A DNA stretch of 17,369 nt from an uncultured Bacillota bacterium (lineage in GTDB: Bacteria > Bacillota_I > Bacilli_A > RF39 > UBA660): NCBI GenBank assembly GCA_946626905.1, contig CAMOVA010000015.1, forward strand, positions 1-17,369, written 5' to 3'. Under the pieces are notes generated by a model. The model did no database searches and had not been told where the DNA came from. It saw only the letters and a program-made list of their open reading frames with translations. The translations under genes were made by a program, and so were the position numbers. Position 1 is the first letter of the stretch; every line of letters starts with the position of its first letter. This document shows positions 5,805 to 12,516 of this stretch, piece by piece.

Positions 5805-7451
5805 ATGTATCAAACATTATATAGAAAATATAGACCAAAAAACTTTGAAGAAGTTGTTGGACAAGATATTATAATAAGAACAATTAAAAATGAAATTAAC
5901 AATAATAAAATTAATCATGCATATATTTTTAGTGGTCCAAGAGGAACAGGAAAAACAAGTACTGCTAAAATAATAGCAAAGACTATTAATTGTGAAAATC
6001 CAATAGATTCAAAGCCTTGTGAGAAATGTGTAAATTGTACACTATATAATAATAAACAAAATATTGATATTATTGAAATAGATGCAGCAAGTAATAATGG
6101 TGTAGATGAAATAAGAGAATTAAGAAATAATGTTAATTTAGTTCCAGCAAATGGAAAATATAAAATATATATAATAGATGAGGTACATATGTTATCTATG
6201 GGAGCTTTTAATGCTTTATTAAAAACATTAGAAGAGCCACCAGCTCATGTTATATTTATATTAGCAACAACAGAAATTCATAAAATACCAAATACAATTT
6301 TATCAAGATGTCAGAAATTTGATTTTAACAAGATAAGTGAAGAAAAAATAAAAGAACGTTTAAATAAAATAATAACTGAAGAAAAAATAAATATAGAAGA
6401 AGAAGCAATATCAGAAATAGCACGTTTAGCTGATGGTGGTATGCGTGATGCATTAAGTATTTTAGATCAAGTAACTGCGTATTCAGAAGAAAAAATATCT
6501 GTAGATACAATACATGAAATAAATGGAACACTTCCACAAATTAAATTAAAAGAATTTATTTCAAATATAATAAATAGGGAATATAATGATATTTTTACAA
6601 CAATAGATTTTTATGATAATCATGGTAAAAACTTTATAAAATTAACAGAGGAAATAATTAATTTTTATAGGAATTTATTATTATCATTAAATGCACCAGG
6701 ATATTTAAATAGTAATATAGCATATGCAGAAATATATGAAGATTTAAAAGAAGAAATAGAAGAAAGTAAAATTATTGATATAATTAAAACACTTAATGAA
6801 ATAATTCCTGAAATGAAAAAATCAAATAATCCAAAAATTTTATTTGAAATTGGAATTATTCAAATAATAAACAGTAATGCATTTGAAAAAAATATAAAAG
6901 AAGAAATTATATTAAAGCAAGAACCAGTTTCTGAAAAAAAAGAAGTGAAATTAAATAAAAATCAAGAACCTAAGAAAATAAAATTGAATAAAAACTTAGA
7001 TCATGATTTTATAAAAAAACTAGAGGAAATAAGAATAAATAATGCTCTATGTGATTTTAACAAAAAAGAATATTTAAAAATTAAATCTACAATAGAAGAA
7101 ATAAGAATAAAATTAATGGATCCTAATTACAATGATATAGTATCATTATTACTTGAAGGTAATATAAAAGCATATGGTAATAAAATAATAATATATGTTT
7201 ATGAAAATGAACATTTATCAACTTTATTTAATGAACAAATAATAAAAATAGAAAATATGCTTAAGGAAATATATCAAGAAAATTATAAAGTTATATCAAC
7301 TACAAATAAAAATTGGGATAAGATTAAAACAGAATTTAATAGTAAAAAGAAAAAATATGAATTAATGGATGAACCTAAAATTGAATTAATGTATAAAAAC
7401 AAGAATAATTCAGTTGATAATGAGTTTGATGATATAATAGAATATGAATAG
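5805..7451 (+). CDS. dnaX: DNA polymerase III subunits tau/gamma
   Basis: DnaX is the motor subunit of the clamp loader that puts the beta clamp on DNA and couples the polymerases at the fork. The 548-aa product has Walker A GPRGTGKT (44-51), a zinc-binding cysteine set (Cys63, 72, 75, 78), Walker B IYIIDEVH (121-128) and the SRC sensor (167-169). Domain III ends near residue 370; the rest is a Lys/Glu-rich linker and a C-terminal tau region. The start ATG has an AGGTGA site four bases upstream. An A8 run at 6934-6941 (codons 377-379) lies at the domain III/linker border; a -1 slip there would give a stop after five codons and a roughly 384-aa gamma-like product. ybaB follows after 15 bases, as in most bacteria. 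Confidence 0.97.
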   Translation: MYQTLYRKYRPKNFEEVVGQDIIIRTIKNEINNNKINHAYIFSGPRGTGKTSTAKIIAKTINCENPIDSKPCEKCVNCTLYNNKQNIDIIEIDAASNNGVDEIRELRNNVNLVPANGKYKIYIIDEVHMLSMGAFNALLKTLEEPPAHVIFILATTEIHKIPNTILSRCQKFDFNKISEEKIKERLNKIITEEKINIEEEAISEIARLADGGMRDALSILDQVTAYSEEKISVDTIHEINGTLPQIKLKEFISNIINREYNDIFTTIDFYDNHGKNFIKLTEEIINFYRNLLLSLNAPGYLNSNIAYAEIYEDLKEEIEESKIIDIIKTLNEIIPEMKKSNNPKILFEIGIIQIINSNAFEKNIKEEIILKQEPVSEKKEVKLNKNQEPKKIKLNKNLDHDFIKKLEEIRINNALCDFNKKEYLKIKSTIEEIRIKLMDPNYNDIVSLLLEGNIKAYGNKIIIYVYENEHLSTLFNEQIIKIENMLKEIYQENYKVISTTNKNWDKIKTEFNSKKKKYELMDEPKIELMYKNKNNSVDNEFDDIIEYE

Positions 7452-7466
7452 AAAGAAGGAATAACT

Positions 7467-7763
7467 ATGAATATGCAAGCAATGTTAAAACAAGCACAAA
7501 AATTACAAAAAGATATGATGAATGAAAAAAATGAAATAGATCAAAAAATATTTGAAGGTTCTTCTTCATTTGTTTCTGTTAAAGTAAAAGGTACAAAAGA
7601 AATAGTAGAAATAAAAATAGATGCTGAAAAATTAGAATCAGATGATATTGAGATGCTACAAGATATGTTACAAGTAGCAATTAATGATGCTATGAAACAA
7701 ATAGATACAGAAACAGAACAAAAAATGGGAAAATATACACAAGGAATGCCAGGTTTATTTTAA
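7467..7763 (+). CDS. ybaB: YbaB/EbfC family nucleoid-associated protein
   Basis: A 98-aa protein of the YbaB/EbfC family, small dimeric DNA-binding proteins (B. subtilis YaaK). The N-terminus MNMQAMLKQAQKLQKDM is the typical helix of the family, followed by the VKVKGTKEIVEIKID beta strands and the LQDMLQVAINDAMKQI helix. The C-terminal GMPGLF is also typical. It sits between dnaX and recR, the conserved context in nearly all bacteria. The ribosome binding site is AAGGA at 7454-7460. Its TAA stop overlaps the recR ATG by one base (TAATG), which suggests translational coupling. The cellular role of this family is still poorly defined. Confidence 0.95.
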   Translation: MNMQAMLKQAQKLQKDMMNEKNEIDQKIFEGSSSFVSVKVKGTKEIVEIKIDAEKLESDDIEMLQDMLQVAINDAMKQIDTETEQKMGKYTQGMPGLF

Positions 7764-8362
7764 TGAATTATCCAAAAACAATAAAAGATTTAATAGATTG
7801 TTTTAAAAAATTACCAGGTATAGGAGAAAAAACAGCAGAACGTTTAGCTTTATCTACTCTAGATATGGATGATGAAATATTAGAAGTTTTTTCTTCTTCC
7901 TTAAAAAATATTAAAACAAAAATTAAAAGATGTAATGTATGTAATAATCTAAGTGAAGATGAGTTATGCGAAATATGTAAATCTTCAAATAGAAATAAGC
8001 ATACTATATGTGTAGTAGAGGAACCAAAAAATATAATTATTTTTGAAAAAGTTGGAACTTATAATGGTTTATATCATGTATTAGATGGTTTGATTTCACC
8101 ATTAGATGGAATTAATCCTCAAGATATAAATATAGATTCACTTTTAAAAAGAGTTAAAGAAGAGGATATAACAGAAGTTATTTTAGCATTAAAACCAAGT
8201 ATAGAAGGTGAAACAACTTCATTATATATTTCAAAAATATTAGAAAAAGAAAATATAAAAATAACTAAAATAGCACATGGAATACCAATTGGTGTTGATA
8301 TGGAATATATTGATACATTAACATTGGAGATGGCTTTAGAAGATAGAACGTCAATTTCATAA
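7763..8362 (+). CDS. recR: Recombination protein RecR
   Basis: RecR forms a ring-shaped tetramer that works with RecO and RecF in RecA loading at gaps. The 199-aa protein has an N-terminal helix-hairpin-helix LPGIGEKTAERLA (17-29), a C4 zinc finger (Cys57, 60, 69, 72) and a TOPRIM domain beginning CVVEEPKN (83-90). The KPSIEGETTSLYI stretch near the C-terminus is the family's ATP/DNA contact region. The length is normal. Translation probably depends on coupling to ybaB, because the start overlaps that stop and no strong ribosome binding site is seen before it. Confidence 0.97.
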   Translation: MNYPKTIKDLIDCFKKLPGIGEKTAERLALSTLDMDDEILEVFSSSLKNIKTKIKRCNVCNNLSEDELCEICKSSNRNKHTICVVEEPKNIIIFEKVGTYNGLYHVLDGLISPLDGINPQDINIDSLLKRVKEEDITEVILALKPSIEGETTSLYISKILEKENIKITKIAHGIPIGVDMEYIDTLTLEMALEDRTSIS

Positions 8363-8399
8363 AATAATAAAAAAGACATATTATTAAATAGGTGATTTT

Positions 8400-8588
8400 A
8401 TGTTTAGATTCTTTTCTAATTTCACAAAAAAAATAATAATGTCATCTTTTTTATTATATGGATATAATTTAGTATCTGTAAAATTAGGTATAACAGTACC
8501 AATTAATATAATAACGATTTTAACAATAACCGTTTTTGGTTATTCTGCATTATTTTCATTTATATTAATCTTAATCCTTATTTATTAG
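8400..8588 (+). CDS. bofA: BofA-family membrane protein (short)
   Basis: BofA in B. subtilis holds the intramembrane protease SpoIVFB inactive with SpoIVFA, delaying pro-sigma-K processing in the mother cell. This 62-aa product aligns with the BofA C-terminal two thirds: LLYGYNLVSVKLGITVPINIIT against the family's N-x12-N-x2-T pattern. Asn23, Asn36 and Thr39 would correspond to B. subtilis Asn48, Asn61 and Thr64, which I recall as important for inhibition. The first transmembrane helix of longer BofA proteins is missing, and the usual LGIPG after the VPIN motif is replaced by FGYSAL. It lies just after recR, the standard place for bofA. The AGGTGAT site plus three bases precedes ATG 8400. The family call is good; true BofA activity is uncertain. 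Confidence 0.8.
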   Translation: MFRFFSNFTKKIIMSSFLLYGYNLVSVKLGITVPINIITILTITVFGYSALFSFILILILIY

Positions 8589-8597
8589 GAGGTAACT

Positions 8598-9506
8598 ATG
8601 ATTGATAAGTACAAAGAAACACAAAAAAGAGTATATAAAATATTAAAAAAAGAACTAGAAAATGATAAGTGTTCACATGCTTATTTATTTGAAACAAATG
8701 GTAATGAAGAAACTTTACCATTAGTATTAGAATTTGTTAAAGATATTTTTTGTCCTAATAAAACTAATAAAGAAAAAGAATGTGTAAATTGTACAATTTG
8801 TCATAAAATAGACAATAACATATTTTTAGATTTGAAAATTATAGAACCAGATGGTATGTGGATTAAGAAAGAACAAATGGATGAATTACAAAAGGATTTT
8901 TCAAGTAAGAGTGTTGAAGGAAATAAAAAAGTTTATATAATTAAAAATGCTGAAAAATTAAATGTACAAGCTTCTAATTCTATTTTAAAATTTTTAGAAG
9001 AGCCAGAAGAAAATATAATCGCAATTTTAATAACAAATAATATTTATCAAATATTAAGTACAATAGTTTCGAGATGTCAAATTATTTCTATGGATAAGGG
9101 TGAATCATCTGATCATTTATTTGAAAATAAAACAGAAGAGTATTTAGAATATCAGAAATCAATAAATAATTTTGTTGTTACCTTAGAAACAAAAGGTGTT
9201 CAAACTATTGTTTCTATTAATAAATTATGGCATGATTATTTTAAAGAAAGACAAGATTATGAATTAGCATTTGAGCTTTTAATTCTATATTATAAAGATG
9301 TATTAAATTATAAATTAAATAGAAAAGTAGAAAACTTTTTTGATTATTTAACAGATATAGAAAAGATAAGTTCATTAAATTCATTTAATAATATAATTTT
9401 TAAGATAAATAAAATAATTAGTAGCCAAGAATATTTGAAAGTGAATGCTAATTTAAATTTATTAATGGACAAGTTAGTAATCGATTTAACAGGAGGTATA
9501 CTATGA
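8598..9506 (+). CDS. holB: DNA polymerase III delta' subunit
   Basis: HolB is the stator subunit of the clamp loader and partners DnaX from this same window. The 302-aa protein shows the AAA+ fold with a degenerate P-loop (LFETNGNEETLPL instead of GxxGxGKT), a zinc cysteine set (Cys52, 62, 65, 68), the LKFLEEPEENI helix and the SRC motif (158-160) that acts in trans on DnaX ATP. Lack of the Walker A lysine is normal for delta'. A GGAGG site precedes the ATG. The TGA overlaps the ricT ATG by four bases (ATGA). In B. subtilis tmk, yaaQ and yaaR precede holB; none is present here, so thymidylate kinase must be elsewhere. Confidence 0.95.
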   Translation: MIDKYKETQKRVYKILKKELENDKCSHAYLFETNGNEETLPLVLEFVKDIFCPNKTNKEKECVNCTICHKIDNNIFLDLKIIEPDGMWIKKEQMDELQKDFSSKSVEGNKKVYIIKNAEKLNVQASNSILKFLEEPEENIIAILITNNIYQILSTIVSRCQIISMDKGESSDHLFENKTEEYLEYQKSINNFVVTLETKGVQTIVSINKLWHDYFKERQDYELAFELLILYYKDVLNYKLNRKVENFFDYLTDIEKISSLNSFNNIIFKINKIISSQEYLKVNANLNLLMDKLVIDLTGGIL

Positions 9507-10291
9507 AAACAATAGTAGGTTTATCGTTTAATAATAGTGATAGGTTACAATACTTTTATACAAATAATTTAAACCTAAAAAAGGGTTTAACAGTAATTGC
9601 TGATACAGATGAGGGTTTAAAATTTGGAAAAGTAATGACTGATATGCATCCTATTGATTCAAAAAATTTGAAAGTAAAGCTACATAAAATTATTAGAATA
9701 GCAACAACACAAGATTATCAAAATGATAAAAAAAATAAGAAGGATGCAGCAGGAGCTTTAAAACATTGTAAAAGATTGATTAAAGAATATGATTTAGATA
9801 TGAATATAATAGAATGTTATTATACTCATGATAGACAACAATTAATATTTAAATTTTTATCAAATTCTAGAGTAGATTTTAGAGATCTTGCTCGTGATTT
9901 AGCAGCTGTTTATCATACTAGAATAGAACTTAGACAAATTGGTGTAAGAGATAAATCAAAAATGGTTGGTGGAATAGGGCTTTGTGGTCAAAAACTGTGT
10001 TGTGCAAGATATTTAAATGATTTTGATTCTGTATCAATTAATATGGCAAAGAATCAGGATTTGGCTTTAAATCCATCAAAAATAAATGGATTATGTGGAA
10101 GATTATTATGTTGTTTAAAATATGAAGATGAAACATATACTGAATGTAGAAAAAGATGTCCAAAAGTTGGTCAAAATATTAAAACAAAAGAAATAGAAGG
10201 ACAAGTTATTTCGGTAGATGTTTTAAAAGGAAAATATAAAGTTGAAACATCAAGAGGTATAGAAGAGGTTCAAGTTGGAAGTACTGAATGA
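9503..10291 (+). CDS. ricT: RicT (YaaT), PSP1-domain Fe-S protein, RNase Y partner
   Basis: The 262-aa product is a PSP1-domain protein of the YaaT/RicT family. In B. subtilis RicT binds RicA and RicF, carries iron-sulfur clusters and steers RNase Y maturation of many mRNAs; it also affects sporulation and competence. Cysteines are dense in two repeats, LCGQKLCC (Cys161, 166, 167) and LCGRLLCC (Cys198, 203, 204), with more at Cys215 and Cys219. The RVDFRDLARDLAAVYHTRIELRQIGVRD block is the family hallmark. Position directly after holB is conserved in Bacillota. The start overlaps the holB stop, and the end overlaps the next gene by 17 bases, so translation is probably coupled on both sides. 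Confidence 0.93.
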   Translation: MKTIVGLSFNNSDRLQYFYTNNLNLKKGLTVIADTDEGLKFGKVMTDMHPIDSKNLKVKLHKIIRIATTQDYQNDKKNKKDAAGALKHCKRLIKEYDLDMNIIECYYTHDRQQLIFKFLSNSRVDFRDLARDLAAVYHTRIELRQIGVRDKSKMVGGIGLCGQKLCCARYLNDFDSVSINMAKNQDLALNPSKINGLCGRLLCCLKYEDETYTECRKRCPKVGQNIKTKEIEGQVISVDVLKGKYKVETSRGIEEVQVGSTE

Positions 10292-10997
10292 TTTGTTAGA
10301 TTATAGCAATATCAAAATTTATCAAAATACTGATATGTTCAGCTTTTCCTTGGATTCAGTTTTATTAGCAAATTTTGTTACACTTAATAAAAAATCCAAA
10401 AAAATATTGGATATTGGTAGTGGAAATGCAGCTATACCATTATTTCTATCAACTAAGACAACTGCAAATATAACAGGAATTGAAATTCAAAAAGAAGTTT
10501 ATAAATTAGGAAAAAAATCAATTGAATATAATAATTTAGAAAACCAAATAGATTTTATAAATGAAGATGTTAATGATTATTATGTAAAACAAGAATCTGA
10601 TACTTTTGATACAATAACATGTAATCCACCTTTTTTTAAGGTAAATGAAAATTCCAGATTAAATAAAAGTGATTATAAAACATATGCAAGACATGAACTT
10701 TCATTAACTTTAGATAACATTTTTAAAATAGCTCGTAAGTTACTAAAAAATAATGGTAACATAGCTATTGTTCATAGACCTGAGAGGTTAGTAGAAATAT
10801 TAGAAGTAATGAAAAACAATAATATAGAACCAAAAAAAATTCAATTTGTACACCCTTATAAAACAAAGGAAGCAAATATTCTTTTGATAGAAGGGGTAAA
10901 AAATGGAAAACCGGGAATAAAAATATTACCACCACTTTATTCACATTTAAAAGAGGGTGGCTATACGGAGGAAATAAAACAAATATTTAAGGGATGA
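10275..10997 (+). CDS. trmN6: TrmN6/YabB-type tRNA adenine-N6 methyltransferase
   Basis: A 240-aa class I SAM-dependent methyltransferase of the YabB/YfiC group; the E. coli member methylates N6 of A37 in tRNA1(Val). SAM motif I is ILDIGSGNAAIPL (44-56), the acidic end of strand 2 is GIEIQ (68-72), and the catalytic NPPF is at 117-120, the signature of N6-adenine enzymes. The N-terminal FSFSLDSVLLANF matches the family. The start chosen is TTG 10275, with GAGG at 10265-10268 six bases upstream; no in-frame ATG exists near. It overlaps ricT by 17 bases. yabA, found between yaaT and yabB in B. subtilis, is absent. The exact tRNA substrate is not provable from sequence. Confidence 0.85.
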   Translation: MEVLNDLLDYSNIKIYQNTDMFSFSLDSVLLANFVTLNKKSKKILDIGSGNAAIPLFLSTKTTANITGIEIQKEVYKLGKKSIEYNNLENQIDFINEDVNDYYVKQESDTFDTITCNPPFFKVNENSRLNKSDYKTYARHELSLTLDNIFKIARKLLKNNGNIAIVHRPERLVEILEVMKNNNIEPKKIQFVHPYKTKEANILLIEGVKNGKPGIKILPPLYSHLKEGGYTEEIKQIFKG

Positions 10998-11001
10998 TAA
11001 T

Positions 11002-11844
11002 ATGTCACAAAAAAGTTATATAAATAATAAATCGACAGTTTTTCTAATACCAACACCAATTGGTAATATGGAAGATATAACAATTAGAGCAGTAAATGCA
11101 TTAAAAGAAGTAGAAGTTATATTTTCTGAGGATACAAGAGTAACAAAACAATTATTGAATTATCTAGAAATAAGTAAAAAGTTAATATCCTCACATAATT
11201 TTAATGAATCAAAAAATGAGAAAATATTATTAGATTATTTATCAAAAGGTTTTAATGTAGGTATAGTAACTGACAGGGGAACACCAATTATTAGTGATCC
11301 TGGATATGATTTAGTTAAAATAGCGATTGCTAATGATTATAATGTGGTTTCTTTACCTGGTGCAACTGCTTTAGTTCCAGCACTAACAGTGTCTGGATTA
11401 AATCCAAGTCCTTTTACTTTTTATGGCTTTTTAAATAGTAGAGATTCAAAACAAAAAAAGGAACTTGAAGAATTAAAGAATTTGCCTTCTACTTTAATTT
11501 TTTATGAAGCACCACATCGTATTTTAAAAACGTTGGGAAATATTAAAGATGTTTTGGGAAATAGACAAATAAGTATTTCCCGGGAAATATCAAAAAAGTT
11601 TGAAGAAGTCTACAGAGGAACTATAGAAGAAGTTATATCTGAACTTAATGAAATAAAAGGAGAGTTTGTAATTGTTGTAGATGGAAATCATGAACAAAAA
11701 ACATATGATAACTTGACAATCATTGAACATGTAAACCTGTATATAAAAGAAGGATATAAAACAATGGATGCTATTAAAACAGTAGCAAAAGAAAGAAATC
11801 TTAATAAGAATGATGTATATAATGAATATCATAGAGGTGATTAA
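11002..11844 (+). CDS. rsmI: 16S rRNA 2'-O-methyltransferase RsmI
   Basis: RsmI methylates the 2'-O of C1402 in 16S rRNA using SAM (tetrapyrrole methylase fold). The 280-aa product shows FLIPTPIGNMEDIT (14-27), SEDTRVT (42-48), the glycine loop VTDRGTPIISDPGYDLV (89-105), LPGATALVPAL and FYEAPHRI. The glycine loop usually reads SDAGTP; here the third position is Arg92, an unusual residue near the SAM pocket. The codons for I192-S193-R194-E195-I196 contain a perfect Noc-type palindrome (11575-11588), using the CGG arginine codon rarely chosen in this genome. The ATG follows an AAGGGATGA site. pth starts directly after the stop. yazA, next to yabC in B. subtilis, is missing. Confidence 0.95.
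   Translation: MSQKSYINNKSTVFLIPTPIGNMEDITIRAVNALKEVEVIFSEDTRVTKQLLNYLEISKKLISSHNFNESKNEKILLDYLSKGFNVGIVTDRGTPIISDPGYDLVKIAIANDYNVVSLPGATALVPALTVSGLNPSPFTFYGFLNSRDSKQKKELEELKNLPSTLIFYEAPHRILKTLGNIKDVLGNRQISISREISKKFEEVYRGTIEEVISELNEIKGEFVIVVDGNHEQKTYDNLTIIEHVNLYIKEGYKTMDAIKTVAKERNLNKNDVYNEYHRGD
11575..11588. promoter_or_regulatory. Noc nucleoid-occlusion binding site (NBS)
   Basis: ATTTCCCGGGAAAT is identical to the 14-bp consensus established for B. subtilis Noc, the ParB paralogue that blocks division over the nucleoid. The symmetry extends one base each side (TATTTCCCGGGAAATA). It lies within rsmI. CCCGGG is very rare in DNA of this composition, and I saw no other copy in the window. Confidence 0.75.
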
Positions 11845-12414
11845 ATGAAATTAATAGTGGGATTAGGAAATGTAGGTAATGAGTATAATAACACAAGACA
11901 TAATGTAGGATTTCAAGCATTAGATTATGTTCTTGATAAATATGGAATAAGACTAGAAAAAGAAAAATTCGATGGATATTATACAAAAACAGATATTAAT
12001 AATGAATCTGTGATATTTTTAAAACCTGCTAAATATATGAATTTATCAGGAGAAGTAGTAAGAAAATATGTAGATTACTTTAAAATAGATATAGAAGACA
12101 TTTTGATAATTAGTGATGATTTAGATCAAGAAATAGGAAAGTTTAAATTGAAAAGCAAAGGTAGCAGTGGAGGTCATAACGGTTTAAAAGATATAGAAAA
12201 ACACCTAGGAACTGATAAATATAAAAGACTCAAGATAGGAATATCTAATAATAAACAAATAGATACAAAAGATTATGTGCTAGGTAAAATACCTAAGGAA
12301 GATAAAGAAAACTTAGAAAAAATATATAAAATAGTACCAAATATAATAGAAGAATTCATAAAAATGGATTTTGATGCTTTAATGAGCAAATATAATGGAT
12401 ATAAAGAAATATAG
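11845..12414 (+). CDS. pth: Peptidyl-tRNA hydrolase
   Basis: Pth releases peptides from peptidyl-tRNA that dropped off the ribosome, recycling the tRNA. The 189-aa protein has the N-terminal LIVGLGNVGNEYNNTRHNVGF with Asn9 and catalytic His19, the KPAKYMNLSGE loop, IISDDLDQEIGKFKLK, and GGHNGLKDIEKHL, all standard active-site and tRNA-contact elements. Length is normal. ATG 11845 abuts the rsmI TAA and has AGGTGAT three bases before the TAA-ATG junction. It is the last gene of the long run that starts at dnaX, with a terminator straight after. B. subtilis has fin (anti-sigma-F factor) between pth and mfd; there is no such gene here. Confidence 0.97.
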   Translation: MKLIVGLGNVGNEYNNTRHNVGFQALDYVLDKYGIRLEKEKFDGYYTKTDINNESVIFLKPAKYMNLSGEVVRKYVDYFKIDIEDILIISDDLDQEIGKFKLKSKGSSGGHNGLKDIEKHLGTDKYKRLKIGISNNKQIDTKDYVLGKIPKEDKENLEKIYKIVPNIIEEFIKMDFDALMSKYNGYKEI

Positions 12415-12442
12415 GAGTAAATTATAAAATTTTACTCTTTTT
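12415..12442 (+). terminator. Intrinsic terminator after pth
   Basis: GAGTAAA (12415-12421) pairs with TTTACTC (12431-12437) across a 9-base loop, followed by five T. It closes the dnaX-pth gene run. Confidence 0.75.
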
Positions 12443-12460
12443 AATTTATTATGTTATAAT
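12431..12460 (+). promoter_or_regulatory. Extended -10 promoter of mfd
   Basis: TATAAT at 12455-12460 is preceded by TG plus one base (TGTTATAAT), the extended -10 pattern. A weak -35, TTTACT at 12431-12436, is 18 bp upstream inside the pth terminator. Predicted start is near 12467. Confidence 0.6.
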
Positions 12461-12475
12461 AAATCCAATAGGGGC

Positions 12476-12498
12476 AATGATACTTAGTATCATTTTTT
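12476..12498 (+). terminator. Terminator-like hairpin in the mfd leader
   Basis: AATGATAC and GTATCATT form a perfect 8-bp stem (12476-12483 with 12487-12494) around a TTA loop, followed by T to 12498. It stands between the predicted mfd start site near 12467 and the mfd ribosome binding site at about 12505. It could attenuate mfd, or act as a 5' stabilising stem-loop. Confidence 0.6.
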
Positions 12499-12516
12499 AT
12501 CGTTGGAGGTGATAGT

